Shown here: piece after piece, positions 36,607-47,447 of the stretch
How the letters are laid out: every line of letters begins with the position of its first letter
How positions within the stretch are numbered: the first letter of the stretch is position 1
Assembly: GCA_902602415.1 (NCBI GenBank)
Contig: CACKQW010000007.1
Location: 1 to 64,000 of the forward strand
Length of the DNA: 64,000 nt
From: an uncultured Bacteroidota bacterium
Lineage (GTDB): Bacteria > Bacteroidota > Bacteroidia > Flavobacteriales > Flavobacteriaceae
Direction: 5' to 3'
Notes under the pieces: model-generated
What the model was told of the DNA's origin: nothing
The model's input: only the letters and a program-made list of their open reading frames with translations
Databases searched by the model: none
Program-made: the position numbers and the translations under genes

Positions 36607-38499
36607 CTATTTTATTAAGATTTTCTTAGTTACTCTTCTACCAGAGGATTCTAACTCAATTACATAAATACCTTGTGAAATAGCCTGAGTTGAAATAACT
36701 CTTTGGTTTAAAGAGTTGTCAAAAGAAGTTTTTAACACTTTACTTCCAAGAATATTAAATAAAGATATATTTACAATACCTTCTTGTGAAGATAAACCTT
36801 CAACAGTAATGAAATCAGAATTTGCATCTTTGTAGGCGTTCAACAAGTTTGATGAAACATCAATAGTACTCATTGTATCTTCAGTTAAATGAATGTAAAA
36901 TCTACCCGCACCACTTAAATCTGAAATTGGATTTAAAACAAAATCCTCATCCTTTAAATTTGTAATGGTATTTAAAAAGGTGTCCTCTAAGTAGATATTA
37001 ATATCAGCAGGGGTAGTTCTGTGCAAGATGCTTACAGAAAATTCTTCATTGGCAAAACCGTTAATTACTAAAGGAATTACCTTATCATTCATTTCAGAAT
37101 AAGACAAGGACTGAATCACAAAATTCCTATTATCTGAAGAACCATCTAACAATCTCGTATGAATACCATTATTGTGATCAAAGTCAATGGTGACTGCATC
37201 ATAAGCAGTGTCTAATAAATCAGTTGTATTTTCTAAAAAGTATATTTCAGTTTTGTTTGAATATTCTGAACTTGAATAACCTAAAAATAATTCAGCTCTA
37301 TCCTCTAACTGATCACCAGAAATAAAGTCATCCATAGAAGTATTTCCAGTTGATTGCATTCCGGTAGTGAATGATAAGGTTGCACTACCTGAATCGGCAC
37401 CTACCATGAAACCCTGACCAGGGGCGATGTAAGCACCTGAAGCGCTGTTATATGTGGTATACGAGGATCCATTCCATCCATATACAGCCTCAAAACCATT
37501 ACCAAGGATGCTAGAGTTAGCTGTTAGGAATGCAGAAACAGAAATGAAAGATGGATAAGGATTACCAACTAGATTAAACCTTGATCCATCAGCAGGATCA
37601 TTATCGGATCCATTTCCAGTTTCAGCATTTGTAATCGATATTGATTTGGTACCTGTGTTTGGTTTTCCTGAAAATGTCATTTCGGCGCCCACACCAGAAC
37701 CACTGTTTGTACCTTTGGCTGCCATTTGATATCCTTTGGCAGGTGTAAAATTTCCGGCACTTGGAGCTGTACCTGTAGTATAATTTTGCCAAGTATTTCC
37801 TGCAGATGCGGCAGCAGTAGTATTTGTATATGTACCAATTGCATATTGAGCTCCATTTGTAGCTAAATCTGTTTCCCCTTGTGCGAATGAGCTAATTGAC
37901 AAATCAGAAACAGGAACAGATATCAGATCCCATGTAGACAAATTTGAAATATGTCTGTTATAATTAATCACTCCACTCGCACCAGCTTTTGTCCATGTAC
38001 CAGTAAAGTAAAAAGAGCCGTGAGAATTAGAGTTTGACTTAATAGTTATCGGGTTTGTTGCTGTGACGTCAATACCACTTGCCATAACTAAGCGTTGACC
38101 ACTATTGATCTGAATTGGACCAAAATTGGAAAGATTTCCATTTAGAGTCAAAGTTGCAGGATTCGCTGCGCTTCCACCAGTAACCAAAATTTCTCCACTG
38201 TTAGTGGTAGTGCCGGCAACTGTCAAAGATGCACCATTTCCTGAAATTGTTAATTTTTTCCCGTCAACATAATTCAACTGCAAAGTTGAGCAAGATCGCG
38301 ATCCAACAACAGTAATATTGTGCTCAATAACAACGTTGTCATTGGAATCAGGAACACCATCAGAATCATCATCGGTATCAGATGTTACAGTCCAAAATGC
38401 GGAACTGTTCCAGTTTCCATCACCAGCAGATGTGTAAGTAGCTTGAGAAAATATTTGTCCAGAAACAAACATAATCAATAATAGTAATATTTTTTTCAT
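36607..38499 (-). CDS. T9SS-sorted surface protein, unknown function
   Basis: Signal peptide; ATYTSAGDGNWNSSAFW; repeated beta-rich segments; C-terminal VNISLFNILGSKVLKT...GIYVIELESSGRRVTKKILIK. Confidence 0.82.
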   Translation of the reverse strand: MKKILLLLIMFVSGQIFSQATYTSAGDGNWNSSAFWTVTSDTDDDSDGVPDSNDNVVIEHNITVVGSRSCSTLQLNYVDGKKLTISGNGASLTVAGTTTNSGEILVTGGSAANPATLTLNGNLSNFGPIQINSGQRLVMASGIDVTATNPITIKSNSNSHGSFYFTGTWTKAGASGVINYNRHISNLSTWDLISVPVSDLSISSFAQGETDLATNGAQYAIGTYTNTTAAASAGNTWQNYTTGTAPSAGNFTPAKGYQMAAKGTNSGSGVGAEMTFSGKPNTGTKSISITNAETGNGSDNDPADGSRFNLVGNPYPSFISVSAFLTANSSILGNGFEAVYGWNGSSYTTYNSASGAYIAPGQGFMVGADSGSATLSFTTGMQSTGNTSMDDFISGDQLEDRAELFLGYSSSEYSNKTEIYFLENTTDLLDTAYDAVTIDFDHNNGIHTRLLDGSSDNRNFVIQSLSYSEMNDKVIPLVINGFANEEFSVSILHRTTPADINIYLEDTFLNTITNLKDEDFVLNPISDLSGAGRFYIHLTEDTMSTIDVSSNLLNAYKDANSDFITVEGLSSQEGIVNISLFNILGSKVLKTSFDNSLNQRVISTQAISQGIYVIELESSGRRVTKKILIK

Positions 38500-38630
38500 A
38501 TGAGTAATTTAATAAATATGAATCCGTAAATATACTAAAATTTGCTAATATGTGAAGAAAAACCTAGGCAATTACAATGTCGGCTATCAAAAATTGGAAA
38601 ATTTAATGCACAAAAATATAATATTTGATA

Positions 38631-39389
38631 CTACCTGGTAAAGACAAAATCTTTTTCATTTGAAAGCTCTTCATGAAAAACATAACCATCATAATCGAAT
38701 AACTTAATCTCGTCAATAATATCAATATGATTGTCAACAACGAACCTAGTCATTAGACCTCTCGCCTTTTTTGAATAAATAGCAATAGTCTTAAAGTGCC
38801 CATCCCTATACTGCTTAAAATTCGCAGAATATATTGGTGAATCAATTACTTTCGAATCAATAACCTTGAAATACTCATTACTAGCTAAGTTTAATACTGG
38901 CTCATTTTCTGATAATTGCTCATTAAGCTCCAAACTTACTTGCTTCTTCCAAAATTCGTATAAATTTTTATAGCTTTTAAAAGACATTTTTGTACCCATT
39001 TCTAATCTATGAGGCTGAATCAAATCCAATGGCTTCAGTAATCCATAGTGACCAGAAAGAATCCTAATATTATTTTGCAGGAAATCTATTTTATCTTTTT
39101 CAATCGTGTAAGAATCTATGCCTTTATAAACATCTCCACTAAACGCATAAATTGCCTGCCTAGCATCACCTTTACTTGGTTCGGTTGACCATTCTTGAAA
39201 CCTATCATAATTTAATTCTCCTAAGGAGGAGGAAATATGCATCAGTTCTGAAATTTCAGCAGGGGTTTTAGATTTCAAAATGGAATTAAGAAGATTAGCT
39301 TCTTTCAAAAAACATGGTTCTGAATGAATTTCAGTTGGTAATGCAGATTTAAAATTGAGAGATTTAGCAGGTGATAAAAGAATTTTCAT
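38631..39389 (-). CDS. yaaA: Peroxide stress protein YaaA (UPF0246)
   Basis: MKILLSPAKSLNF; AIYAFSGDVYKGID; ILSGHYGLLKPLDLIQPHRLEMG; YSKKARGLMTRF. Confidence 0.95.
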   Translation of the reverse strand: MKILLSPAKSLNFKSALPTEIHSEPCFLKEANLLNSILKSKTPAEISELMHISSSLGELNYDRFQEWSTEPSKGDARQAIYAFSGDVYKGIDSYTIEKDKIDFLQNNIRILSGHYGLLKPLDLIQPHRLEMGTKMSFKSYKNLYEFWKKQVSLELNEQLSENEPVLNLASNEYFKVIDSKVIDSPIYSANFKQYRDGHFKTIAIYSKKARGLMTRFVVDNHIDIIDEIKLFDYDGYVFHEELSNEKDFVFTR

Positions 39390-39438
39390 TAATTAAATTT
39401 TATGTAAAATTAAAGAAGATTTTATTTAAAAAAAATTT

Positions 39439-40455
39439 TTAATTCATTGAATTCAAAGAATATTTTTTCCATTTTTCAATACATGAACTGAAGTCATTTG
39501 GAAGATCACTGTCAAATTCTAAATATTTTTTTGTTGTAGGATGAACAAAACCAAGTGTTTTAGCGTGTAAGGCTTGTCTAGGTATTACTTTAAAACAATT
39601 TTCAACAAACTGTTTGTATTTGGTAAATGTTGTTCCTTTTAAAATTTTATTCCCCCCATATCTTTCATCATTAAAAAGTGGATGACCAATAGACTTCATA
39701 TGAACTCTTATTTGATGGGTTCTTCCAGTATCCAAAATACATTTAACCAACGAAACGTAATTAAACCTTGAAATAACCTCATAATTCGTAATGGCTCTTT
39801 TCCCTGTCAATTCATTATTATCATTTGAGATCACCATATTTTGTAGCCTATTTTTAGGATTTCTTCCTATGAAATTATCAATAGTATCAAAATCTTTTTT
39901 TAAATCACCCCAAACAAGAGCTAAATATTCTCTTTTTGAAGTTTTTTTAGCAAACTGGCTAGATAATTTAACCATTGAGTTGTCGTTTTTCGCAACAACC
40001 AACAAACCACTAGTGTCCTTATCCAATCTGTGTACTAAACCGGGCCTCTTGGATGAATTGATTGGAAGGTTTTTAAAATGATATAATAACCCATTTACTA
40101 AAGTCCCAGAATAGTTACCATGACCGGGATGAACGACCAGACCAGCAGGCTTATTTATAACCACTAAATCATCATCCTCATAAACAATATCAAGACTTAT
40201 TTTTTCTGGAACTAAAAGATTTTCATGTGGAGGATGTTCAAAAAGGATTTTGATCAAATCATTTGGTTTTACTTTATAATTAGATTTGACAGCAATTCCG
40301 TTAACATAAATACTCTCATTTTTGGCAGCTTCTTGAATTTTAGAACGTGTAGCATTTTCAATAAAATTCATTAAATATTTATCAATTCTTAGCGGAGACT
40401 GACCATCATCGACAAAAAATGAATAATGCTCAAATAACGGGTTATTTTTTTCCAT
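39439..40455 (-). CDS. rluD: RluA-family 23S rRNA pseudouridine synthase
   Basis: S4-like N-terminus; VVNKPAGLVVHPGHGN; RPGLVHRLDKDTSGLLVVAKN; TGRTHQIRVHMKSIGHPLFNDERYGG. Confidence 0.93.
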   Translation of the reverse strand: MEKNNPLFEHYSFFVDDGQSPLRIDKYLMNFIENATRSKIQEAAKNESIYVNGIAVKSNYKVKPNDLIKILFEHPPHENLLVPEKISLDIVYEDDDLVVINKPAGLVVHPGHGNYSGTLVNGLLYHFKNLPINSSKRPGLVHRLDKDTSGLLVVAKNDNSMVKLSSQFAKKTSKREYLALVWGDLKKDFDTIDNFIGRNPKNRLQNMVISNDNNELTGKRAITNYEVISRFNYVSLVKCILDTGRTHQIRVHMKSIGHPLFNDERYGGNKILKGTTFTKYKQFVENCFKVIPRQALHAKTLGFVHPTTKKYLEFDSDLPNDFSSCIEKWKKYSLNSMN

Positions 40456-40993
40456 TGCCTAGTTTAAAATCAATGATAGATGTTTTTTTTAAAAAATCTC
40501 CCTCTTCTAAGTTAAATGAGTCAGATGAAATAGAGATAACTACGTTGTAAGCTATGTCATCCACATATTCAATTTCACCAAATTTAAAACCTAACGACTC
40601 GATAATATTTCTTGCTTGTCGTAAAGTCAAACCACTAATTTTAGGGAGTTTTACTTCCTTGAAGTCTGATGAATTCAGGGTTAGGTACACCTTTCTTCCT
40701 CGCTTAACTTTTGCTCCAGCGTTCGGCTCTTGATCAAGAACAGATTCGATATTATAGTTCGGATTAAAATTAGCTGTATCAACAATAATATATTTCAGGT
40801 CCATCTCGGATAATTTTTTATCAAATTGAACAATAGTTTTGCCAACTAAATTAGGCACCTCAATAGACTGATTATTTCTAGTAAATACATTCAAAAAAAT
40901 TAAAAGTGCAAACAGTAAAAAAATCAAAAATACAGCTATGAAAAAAATATTTTTCAAAAAAGAACTACTAAACAAATATCTAATTAAAAACAT
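40442..40993 (-). CDS. PASTA domain membrane protein
   Basis: N-terminal TM; tandem PASTA-like VPNLVGKTIVQFDKKLSEMDLKY... and KLPKISGLTLRQARNIIESLGFKFG. Confidence 0.88.
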   Translation of the reverse strand: MFLIRYLFSSSFLKNIFFIAVFLIFLLFALLIFLNVFTRNNQSIEVPNLVGKTIVQFDKKLSEMDLKYIIVDTANFNPNYNIESVLDQEPNAGAKVKRGRKVYLTLNSSDFKEVKLPKISGLTLRQARNIIESLGFKFGEIEYVDDIAYNVVISISSDSFNLEEGDFLKKTSIIDFKLGNGKK

Positions 40994-41029
40994 ATTGATT
41001 TATCAATCACAAAACTAAAAAATAATAAA

Positions 41030-41037
41030 TAACTTTG
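41030..41037 (+). promoter_or_regulatory. -7 box TAACTTTG upstream of ddl
   Basis: Exact TAnnTTTG, 28 nt before ATG 41066; -33 not evident. Confidence 0.4.
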
Positions 41038-41065
41038 AACTCATACTTTTTAGTTTTATAACTAG

Positions 41066-42043
41066 ATGAAAATAAATGTAGCAATTATAATGGGTGGTTA
41101 TTCTTCAGAAAATCAAATTTCTGAAAAAAGCGGAAAAGTGGTTTTTGAAAATCTTAATAATATTTTCAAATGTTATAACATATATATAAGTCGCGGAGAG
41201 TGGTATTATAGAGATTCAAGTAATAAAAAATTTAAAATAGATAAAGATGACTTTACAATCGTAAATCACCCAAAAATTAGATTTGATTGTATTTTTAATG
41301 CCATTCATGGAGATCCTGGTGAAAATGGAAAAATTCAATCATACTTTGAAAGCTTAAATATTCCTATCACTGGTAGTGATTCAAGTCAATCTGAAATAAC
41401 TTTTGATAAAATTAAATGTATAGATTTTTTAAAAAATAAGGGCATAAAGGTTGCCAAGTCATTTACGTTAAATATTAATGATTCATTTGATATTAATGAG
41501 ATTATTAATCAAGTAGGTCTTCCATGTTTTGTTAAGGCTAGTAATTCAGGTAGTAGTTTTGGTGTTTACAAGGCATATAAAAAAAGTGATTTAGTGGATT
41601 CAATTAAAAAGGCAAAAAAATATGACGATAACATTTTAATAGAAACTTTTATTAAAGGTAGAGAGTTTTCTGTTGGGGTAGTAAAGTATGACAACCAAAT
41701 TGTTGTATTACCAATTACCGAAATTATTACATCTAATGATTTTTTTGATTACCAGGCAAAATATGAAGGTAAATCTAAAGAAATTACTCCAGCAAACCTT
41801 GAAAATAATTTAAAAATTAAGTTAAAAGAAACTGCAAAAAAAATTTACAAAAACTTAAAGATAAAAGGTTTATCTCGCAGTGAGTTTATTTTAAAAGATA
41901 ACGAGTTCTATTTTTTAGAAATTAACACAGTTCCTGGGCTGAGTAAAGAAAGTATTTTACCTCAACAATCAATAGAAGCAGGTATACCAATTGATAAGTT
42001 ATTTGCGAGTACTATTTATGAAGCCATGGATAATATAAATTAA
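41066..42043 (+). CDS. ddl: D-alanine--D-alanine ligase
   Basis: VAIIMGGYSSENQISEKSG; FNAIHGDPGENGKIQSYFESLNIPITGS; FLEINTVPGLSKESILPQQ. Confidence 0.95.
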   Translation: MKINVAIIMGGYSSENQISEKSGKVVFENLNNIFKCYNIYISRGEWYYRDSSNKKFKIDKDDFTIVNHPKIRFDCIFNAIHGDPGENGKIQSYFESLNIPITGSDSSQSEITFDKIKCIDFLKNKGIKVAKSFTLNINDSFDINEIINQVGLPCFVKASNSGSSFGVYKAYKKSDLVDSIKKAKKYDDNILIETFIKGREFSVGVVKYDNQIVVLPITEIITSNDFFDYQAKYEGKSKEITPANLENNLKIKLKETAKKIYKNLKIKGLSRSEFILKDNEFYFLEINTVPGLSKESILPQQSIEAGIPIDKLFASTIYEAMDNIN

Positions 42044-42499
42044 ATGAAAAAAAAAGCAATTTTTCCTGGGTCTTTTGATCCAATCACTATTGGTCACATT
42101 GAAATAGTTGAAAAATCTCTCATGATTTTTAATGAAATTATTATTGCCATTGGAACCAATCCTGAGAAAAAATACATGTTTACTGAAAGTCAAAGACTAA
42201 ATTTTATTATAAAATATTTTAAGAATAAAAAAAATGTAAAGGTGGTTGCCTATGACGGATTAACATTCAAATTATGCAAAAAGCTTGATGTAAAATTTAT
42301 TGTTAGAGGAGTTAGAAATATCTTAGATTTTGAATATGAAAAAAATATGGCGGAGTTTAACAGAAATCTAGGTCAAATTGAAACAATAATTATTACATCT
42401 TCAAACAAAAACTCTCATATTTCTTCATCATTCGTAAAAGAACTAATTAAAAATAATTCAGATTTTGAAAATCTTGTTCCAAACACTGTGAAAATTTAG
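42044..42499 (+). CDS. coaD: Pantetheine-phosphate adenylyltransferase
   Basis: AIFPGSFDPITIGHIEIVEKSL; VRGVRNILDFEYEKNMAEFNRNL; ISSSFVKEL. Confidence 0.96.
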   Translation: MKKKAIFPGSFDPITIGHIEIVEKSLMIFNEIIIAIGTNPEKKYMFTESQRLNFIIKYFKNKKNVKVVAYDGLTFKLCKKLDVKFIVRGVRNILDFEYEKNMAEFNRNLGQIETIIITSSNKNSHISSSFVKELIKNNSDFENLVPNTVKI

Positions 42500-43086
42500 C
42501 TTATTAAAAGTTTTATATTTTGATAAGTGTTTTTCATAATCAGAGGAATTTTCTCTTTGGAAATCCATTCAACTCGTGTTATACCTTCACTTATTTGTGG
42601 GGTAAGTTTTTTATCATAGCTTGTTTTCATTTCAAACCAATAAGTTTCCTTTAAATAGTTTTTTTTTGCTTTTTTAAAAATGTGATAGGTTTTCTCCATG
42701 GGCTTTACAATGATTAAATCTTTGGCACCTGTTTCTTCCTTAACCTCTCGAATGGCAGTTTGAGTGATATTTTCATTTTTTTCAGCCTTACCCTTGGGAA
42801 GATCCCATTTTTGGTCTCTAAAAATAAATAATATTTCATTTTTATCATTAATTACAACACCTCCAGCTGCAACTATTTTTGAAAATGGAAAGTTTGACAA
42901 AAATTTCTCAGGATTTTTACATAGTATTCCAACAGATTTAATATTCTTTTTCTTCAACAATTCTAATGTCAAGGCTGAAAAATTATTTTTTGATTGTATA
43001 ATAAAACAATCTGACAAATCATTTTTATCTGCAGAAATTATAATTGATTTTTCTTTGTAAAAAATTGTTTTCATTATAATAAACAA
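42496..43086 (-). CDS. NUDIX hydrolase
   Basis: Nudix box GKAEKNENITQTAIREVKEETGAKDL. Confidence 0.93.
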   Translation of the reverse strand: MFIIMKTIFYKEKSIIISADKNDLSDCFIIQSKNNFSALTLELLKKKNIKSVGILCKNPEKFLSNFPFSKIVAAGGVVINDKNEILFIFRDQKWDLPKGKAEKNENITQTAIREVKEETGAKDLIIVKPMEKTYHIFKKAKKNYLKETYWFEMKTSYDKKLTPQISEGITRVEWISKEKIPLIMKNTYQNIKLLIS

Positions 43087-43122
43087 AACTAAATTAATAT
43101 TTTTGGCAAAAATTGGTTTGAT

Positions 43123-43749
43123 TTGGAAGATAGATTAAATTTTAGAATTGCAAAATTACTACTGGAAATAAATGCAATTAAACTTCAACCTAATAACCCA
43201 TTCGTTTGGTCATCGGGTATTAAATCCCCAATTTATTGTGACAATAGAATTTTACTTTCATTTCCTTCTTACAGAAATTTAGTTGCAAAAGAAATCGCAA
43301 ATTTAATTTCACAAAAATATAAATCAGTTGATATTATAGCAGGAGTTGCGACCGGAGCAATTGGCATTGGATTACTCGTGGCAGAAAAACTTGAATTACC
43401 ATTTATTTACGTAAGGCCTGAGTCAAAGGGGCATGGAAGAAAAAATCAAATTGAAGGTTGTGTTGAAAAAAATAAAAAGGTTTTTGTAGTTGAAGATTTA
43501 ATTAGCACTGCAAATAGTAGTGTAAAAGCAATTCAAGCTTTAAAGAACGAGGGAGTGAAAGTATTAGGAATGTGCTCTATTTTTACATATGAACTTACAA
43601 TCGGAAAAAACAACCTTAAATCTGAGAAAATTGATTTTTTCAGTTTAAGTAATTATTCAACGCTGATAAAAGTTGCCAAAGAGTTAAATTATATAAAGGA
43701 CAAAGAAATTAACATTCTTTCCAAGTGGAACCCATCTACAAAAATTTAA
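43123..43749 (+). CDS. pyrE: Orotate phosphoribosyltransferase (TTG start)
   Basis: PFVWSSGIKSPIYCDNR; VATGAIGIGLLVAEKLELPFIYVRPESKGHG; VFVVEDLISTANSS. Confidence 0.95.
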   Translation: MEDRLNFRIAKLLLEINAIKLQPNNPFVWSSGIKSPIYCDNRILLSFPSYRNLVAKEIANLISQKYKSVDIIAGVATGAIGIGLLVAEKLELPFIYVRPESKGHGRKNQIEGCVEKNKKVFVVEDLISTANSSVKAIQALKNEGVKVLGMCSIFTYELTIGKNNLKSEKIDFFSLSNYSTLIKVAKELNYIKDKEINILSKWNPSTKI

Positions 43750-44467
43750 TTTCATTTTCTTTAAAGTATTCAATTTTTCCTTTCTCATTCATTATCATTA
43801 AATTTCCTCTAAAATCAACTTTGACAATTTTACCAACTTCTATTTTACCAATATTGTTTTTGAATCGAACTGTCTGATTTTTATTGTGTAATTTGTTATT
43901 GTAGTGATCTAGATAAATTTTTGATTTTGATTTAAGAAATTTAAAATTAGATTTAATGATAAAAGCTAATTCATTGGCCAATAAATCTATTTCAGAAACA
44001 CTACCAATTTCATTAACTATTGAAGTTGCAGACAAAAAATCCGGAAAATGTTGCTGATTCACATTGATACCAATACCCATTACAGAATTTATTGAATTAT
44101 TTTTTTTGATTTTGTTTTCAATTAACACACCGGAAATTTTTTTATTTTTTACCATTACGTCATTAGGCCATTTTACTTTTACATCTTTCACGAGGTATTT
44201 TTCTAACAATTCCAAAATAGAAATGGAAGCTATTACATTTAAAAGAAAAATATGTAACAAGTCGGTTTTTTTAATTCTTTTAAATAAGCTTAATGCAATG
44301 TTTTTATTTGGCTCACTAATCCATTGTTTAGTAGTTCTGCCCCTACCATTAAATTGATTTTGAGTGTATACTGTTGTGAAATCATCAATTTCTTGATTAC
44401 TTGATTTATTTTTCAAGAAAGAATTTGTAGAATCTATGGCATCAAGTTTGATTATTTTCATACGCAT
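43736..44467 (-). CDS. birA: Biotin--[acetyl-CoA-carboxylase] ligase
   Basis: MRMKIIKLDAIDSTNSFLKN; YTQNQFNGRGRTTKQWIS; VKWPNDVMVKNKKISGVLIE. ORF track start at 44575 would overlap rsfS; trimmed to ATG 44467. Confidence 0.92.
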   Translation of the reverse strand: MRMKIIKLDAIDSTNSFLKNKSSNQEIDDFTTVYTQNQFNGRGRTTKQWISEPNKNIALSLFKRIKKTDLLHIFLLNVIASISILELLEKYLVKDVKVKWPNDVMVKNKKISGVLIENKIKKNNSINSVMGIGINVNQQHFPDFLSATSIVNEIGSVSEIDLLANELAFIIKSNFKFLKSKSKIYLDHYNNKLHNKNQTVRFKNNIGKIEVGKIVKVDFRGNLMIMNEKGKIEYFKENEIKFL

Positions 44468-44510
44468 AAAACCAAAAAAAATAATAAATTTGCAGCTTAC
44501 TAAATTTTTA

Positions 44511-44876
44511 ATGAGTAGTAAAGTTAAGTTTAATTCTTTGATTGATACAATTGTTAAAAGCATTGATAAGGTCAAGGGTAATGAAATTAACGTTTTAGAC
44601 TTCAGAAAAATGGATAACAGAATTTGTGATTATTTTGTAATTTGTGATGGAGGTTCTAACACGCAAGTGAATGCTATTGCAAGCTCTATTACAAAAAATG
44701 TAAGTAAAAAGCTGAAAAATAAGCCTTGGGGAGTTGAGGGGACTGAAAATGCAGAATGGATATTAATTGACTATGTTGATGTAATTGTTCATATATTTCA
44801 AAAAACTAAAAGAGAATTTTATGATCTTGAAAATCTTTGGGGAGATGCGAATAAAATAGAATTTAATGAAAAATAA
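44511..44876 (+). CDS. rsfS: Ribosome silencing factor
   Basis: ATG 44511 MSSKVKFNSLID...; DYFVICDGGSNTQVNAIASSI; WGVEGTENAEWILIDYVDVIVHIFQ. Confidence 0.93.
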   Translation: MSSKVKFNSLIDTIVKSIDKVKGNEINVLDFRKMDNRICDYFVICDGGSNTQVNAIASSITKNVSKKLKNKPWGVEGTENAEWILIDYVDVIVHIFQKTKREFYDLENLWGDANKIEFNEK

Positions 44877-46788
44877 AAAAAATAATCCTAAACAAGCTAA
44901 CTTTAACCAGTATTGGATCTTTGGAACCATTGCTATTATCTTTTTACTCTTAAATATTTTCTCCTCATCTGGAAACATTGGATCCGTTTCAACTACCCCA
45001 TCAAAATTCTTTGAATTTGCAGCAAATGGAGATATTGAAAAAATTGATATAATCAACAAAAGAGAAGTTTTGGTTTATCTTTCCAGAGATGCAAGAATTA
45101 AAGATGAACACAAATCTAGCAACTCTAATTCTATCTTCTCTGTTGCATCAAGAAATCCAAATTATAAATTTGAATTCGGTGATCTTCAGAATTTCGAAAA
45201 TAACCTATCTAAAATCAATGAAAATTTAAATCCTAAAATTGAAATAAGTTACGTAACAAAACAAAACATATGGGGGGATATTTTGATATCAATGTTGCCC
45301 TTTATCGTCATTATTGCAATATGGATTTTCATAATGAGAAGAATGTCTGGTGGGGCTACTGGTGGAGGAGGTCAAATTTTTAGTATTGGAAAATCAAAAG
45401 CAAAGTTATTTGATGCCAACTCCAAGGTCAAAGTTACTTTTGAAGATGTTGCCGGCCTAGAAGGTGCCAAAGAGGAAGTGCAAGAGATTGTGGATTTTTT
45501 AAAAAACCCAAAAAAATATACTGCCCTTGGAGGAAAAATTCCAAAAGGAGCATTATTAATCGGGTCCCCTGGTACTGGCAAAACCCTACTAGCCAAAGCA
45601 GTAGCAGGTGAAGCAAAGGTTCCATTTTTTTCTTTATCTGGCTCTGATTTTGTCGAAATGTTTGTTGGTGTTGGTGCCTCCAGAGTAAGAGATCTTTTCA
45701 AAAAAGCCAAAGAAAAATCACCTTCCATCATTTTTATAGACGAAATTGATGCAATAGGACGTGCACGAGGTAAAAGTAATTTTACTGGATCAAATGATGA
45801 AAGAGAAAACACATTAAACCAATTACTTACAGAAATGGATGGTTTTGGTACTAACACTAATGTTATAGTAATTGCTGCTACTAATAGAGCTGATGTTTTA
45901 GACAAAGCTTTAATGAGGGCAGGTAGGTTTGATCGTCAAATATATGTTGATCTTCCTGACGTAAGAGAAAGAAAAAAAATATTTGAAGTTCACTTAAAGC
46001 CTCTTAAGAAAAGTTCTAATGTTGATGTAGATTTTTTATCCAAACAAACTCCTGGTTTTTCTGGGGCTGACATTGCTAATGTTTGTAATGAAGCTGCACT
46101 AATTGCTGCAAGGAAGAATAAGAAATCTGTAGGAAAACAAGATTTTTTAGATGCAGTGGATAGAATTGTTGGTGGGCTAGAAAAGAAAAACAAAATCATA
46201 ACTGAAGAAGAAAAAAAAGCAGTTGCATTTCATGAAGCAGGTCATGCTACCGTCAGTTGGATGCTTGAACATGCCGCTCCACTGGTCAAAGTAACAATTG
46301 TTCCAAGAGGCAGATCCCTAGGTGCTGCTTGGTATTTACCTGAAGAAAGATTGATTGTCAGACCTGAACAAATGCTTGATGAAATGTGTGCTACCTTAGG
46401 AGGAAGGGCTGCAGAGAAAGTAATATTTAATAAAATTTCAACAGGTGCTCTAAGTGATTTAGAAAAAGTTACGAAACAAGCAAGAGCGATGGTAACTGTT
46501 TATGGATTAAATGATAAGGTTGGTAATCTAACATATTATGATTCTTCTAACGGAAATGAATATGGTTTTACAAAACCTTATAGTGAACAAACTGCTGAGA
46601 CAATTGATAAAGAAATTTCATCAATTATTGAAAAACAATACCAAAGAGCAATCAGAATTTTGAAAAAAAATAAGAAAAAATTAATACAACTTGCTGAAGT
46701 ATTGCTAACAAAAGAAGTTATTTTTAAGGATAATTTGGAAGAAATTTTTGGCAAAAGACCTTTTGATAAAGACCTAGAGACAAAGTAA
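44866..46788 (+). CDS. ftsH: ATP-dependent zinc metalloprotease FtsH
   Basis: [43 protein letters not shown] zinc site. Confidence 0.98.
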   Translation: MKNKKNNPKQANFNQYWIFGTIAIIFLLLNIFSSSGNIGSVSTTPSKFFEFAANGDIEKIDIINKREVLVYLSRDARIKDEHKSSNSNSIFSVASRNPNYKFEFGDLQNFENNLSKINENLNPKIEISYVTKQNIWGDILISMLPFIVIIAIWIFIMRRMSGGATGGGGQIFSIGKSKAKLFDANSKVKVTFEDVAGLEGAKEEVQEIVDFLKNPKKYTALGGKIPKGALLIGSPGTGKTLLAKAVAGEAKVPFFSLSGSDFVEMFVGVGASRVRDLFKKAKEKSPSIIFIDEIDAIGRARGKSNFTGSNDERENTLNQLLTEMDGFGTNTNVIVIAATNRADVLDKALMRAGRFDRQIYVDLPDVRERKKIFEVHLKPLKKSSNVDVDFLSKQTPGFSGADIANVCNEAALIAARKNKKSVGKQDFLDAVDRIVGGLEKKNKIITEEEKKAVAFHEAGHATVSWMLEHAAPLVKVTIVPRGRSLGAAWYLPEERLIVRPEQMLDEMCATLGGRAAEKVIFNKISTGALSDLEKVTKQARAMVTVYGLNDKVGNLTYYDSSNGNEYGFTKPYSEQTAETIDKEISSIIEKQYQRAIRILKKNKKKLIQLAEVLLTKEVIFKDNLEEIFGKRPFDKDLETK

Positions 46789-46856
46789 GCTTCTCCTATT
46801 TTTTTTAACGATTAGTTTCACTAAATTTGGTAAATCTTATTCTCAAATCACAAAAT

Positions 46857-47447
46857 TTGAATTTTTTTAGCAAATTTTTTAAAAAAAAATCTTCAAAATT
46901 AGAAAAGGAAAAATCTTATCTTCCTAAGAAAAAGGCAGTAATTGAGGAAAGATTTATATTGAAGTTTATCGAAAATGGTGGAAAGTTTCTTTATTGTGAA
47001 AATCTTGATGAAGTAAAAGAAAATTTTGATTTGATCCTAAGTGAAAATGATTGGTCAGAAAAGGATGTATTATTGATTAGAGATAATCTCAAAAAAAAAT
47101 ATGGTATTGACAAATCTTTTAGTAACAATGCAAAAAATGCTAAATGTTTTTTAACAAATTGTGAAAACTTAATTGCTAGTGATGGATCAATATTAATTTC
47201 ATCAAATCAAATCCATGAAAAAAAACTTTTAGATTTCCCCAATAATTTTATTATACTAAGTCACACAAAAAAATTAAGAAATAATATTAGTGAGGGTCTT
47301 GCAGAAATTAAATCTAGAGGGGATATTCCAACAAATATCACCACAATTAAGAATTTTAATTTAAAAGAAAAGAGTGATGATTTTTTGAGCTATGGTACTG
47401 CTTCAAAGAATTTATATTTAATAATGTTAGAAAAAGGGGTTAATTGA
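46857..47447 (+). CDS. LUD domain protein (LutC/YkgG family)
   Basis: KAVIEERFILKFIENGGKFLYCENLDEV; LIASDGSILISSNQ. Start set to TTG 46857 (MNFFSKFFKKK) instead of the track's TTG 46827, which overlaps TAAATTTG. Confidence 0.82.
   Translation: MNFFSKFFKKKSSKLEKEKSYLPKKKAVIEERFILKFIENGGKFLYCENLDEVKENFDLILSENDWSEKDVLLIRDNLKKKYGIDKSFSNNAKNAKCFLTNCENLIASDGSILISSNQIHEKKLLDFPNNFIILSHTKKLRNNISEGLAEIKSRGDIPTNITTIKNFNLKEKSDDFLSYGTASKNLYLIMLEKGVN

Noticed and set aside
43736-44575. Upstream extension of birA to 44575
   Set aside because: The extra N-terminal sequence would overlap the rsfS start on the other strand; MRMKIIKLDAIDSTN at 44467 is a typical BirA beginning
45372-45905. 177-aa minus-strand ORF
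   Set aside because: Antisense to the ftsH AAA domain; shadow ORF of a conserved gene
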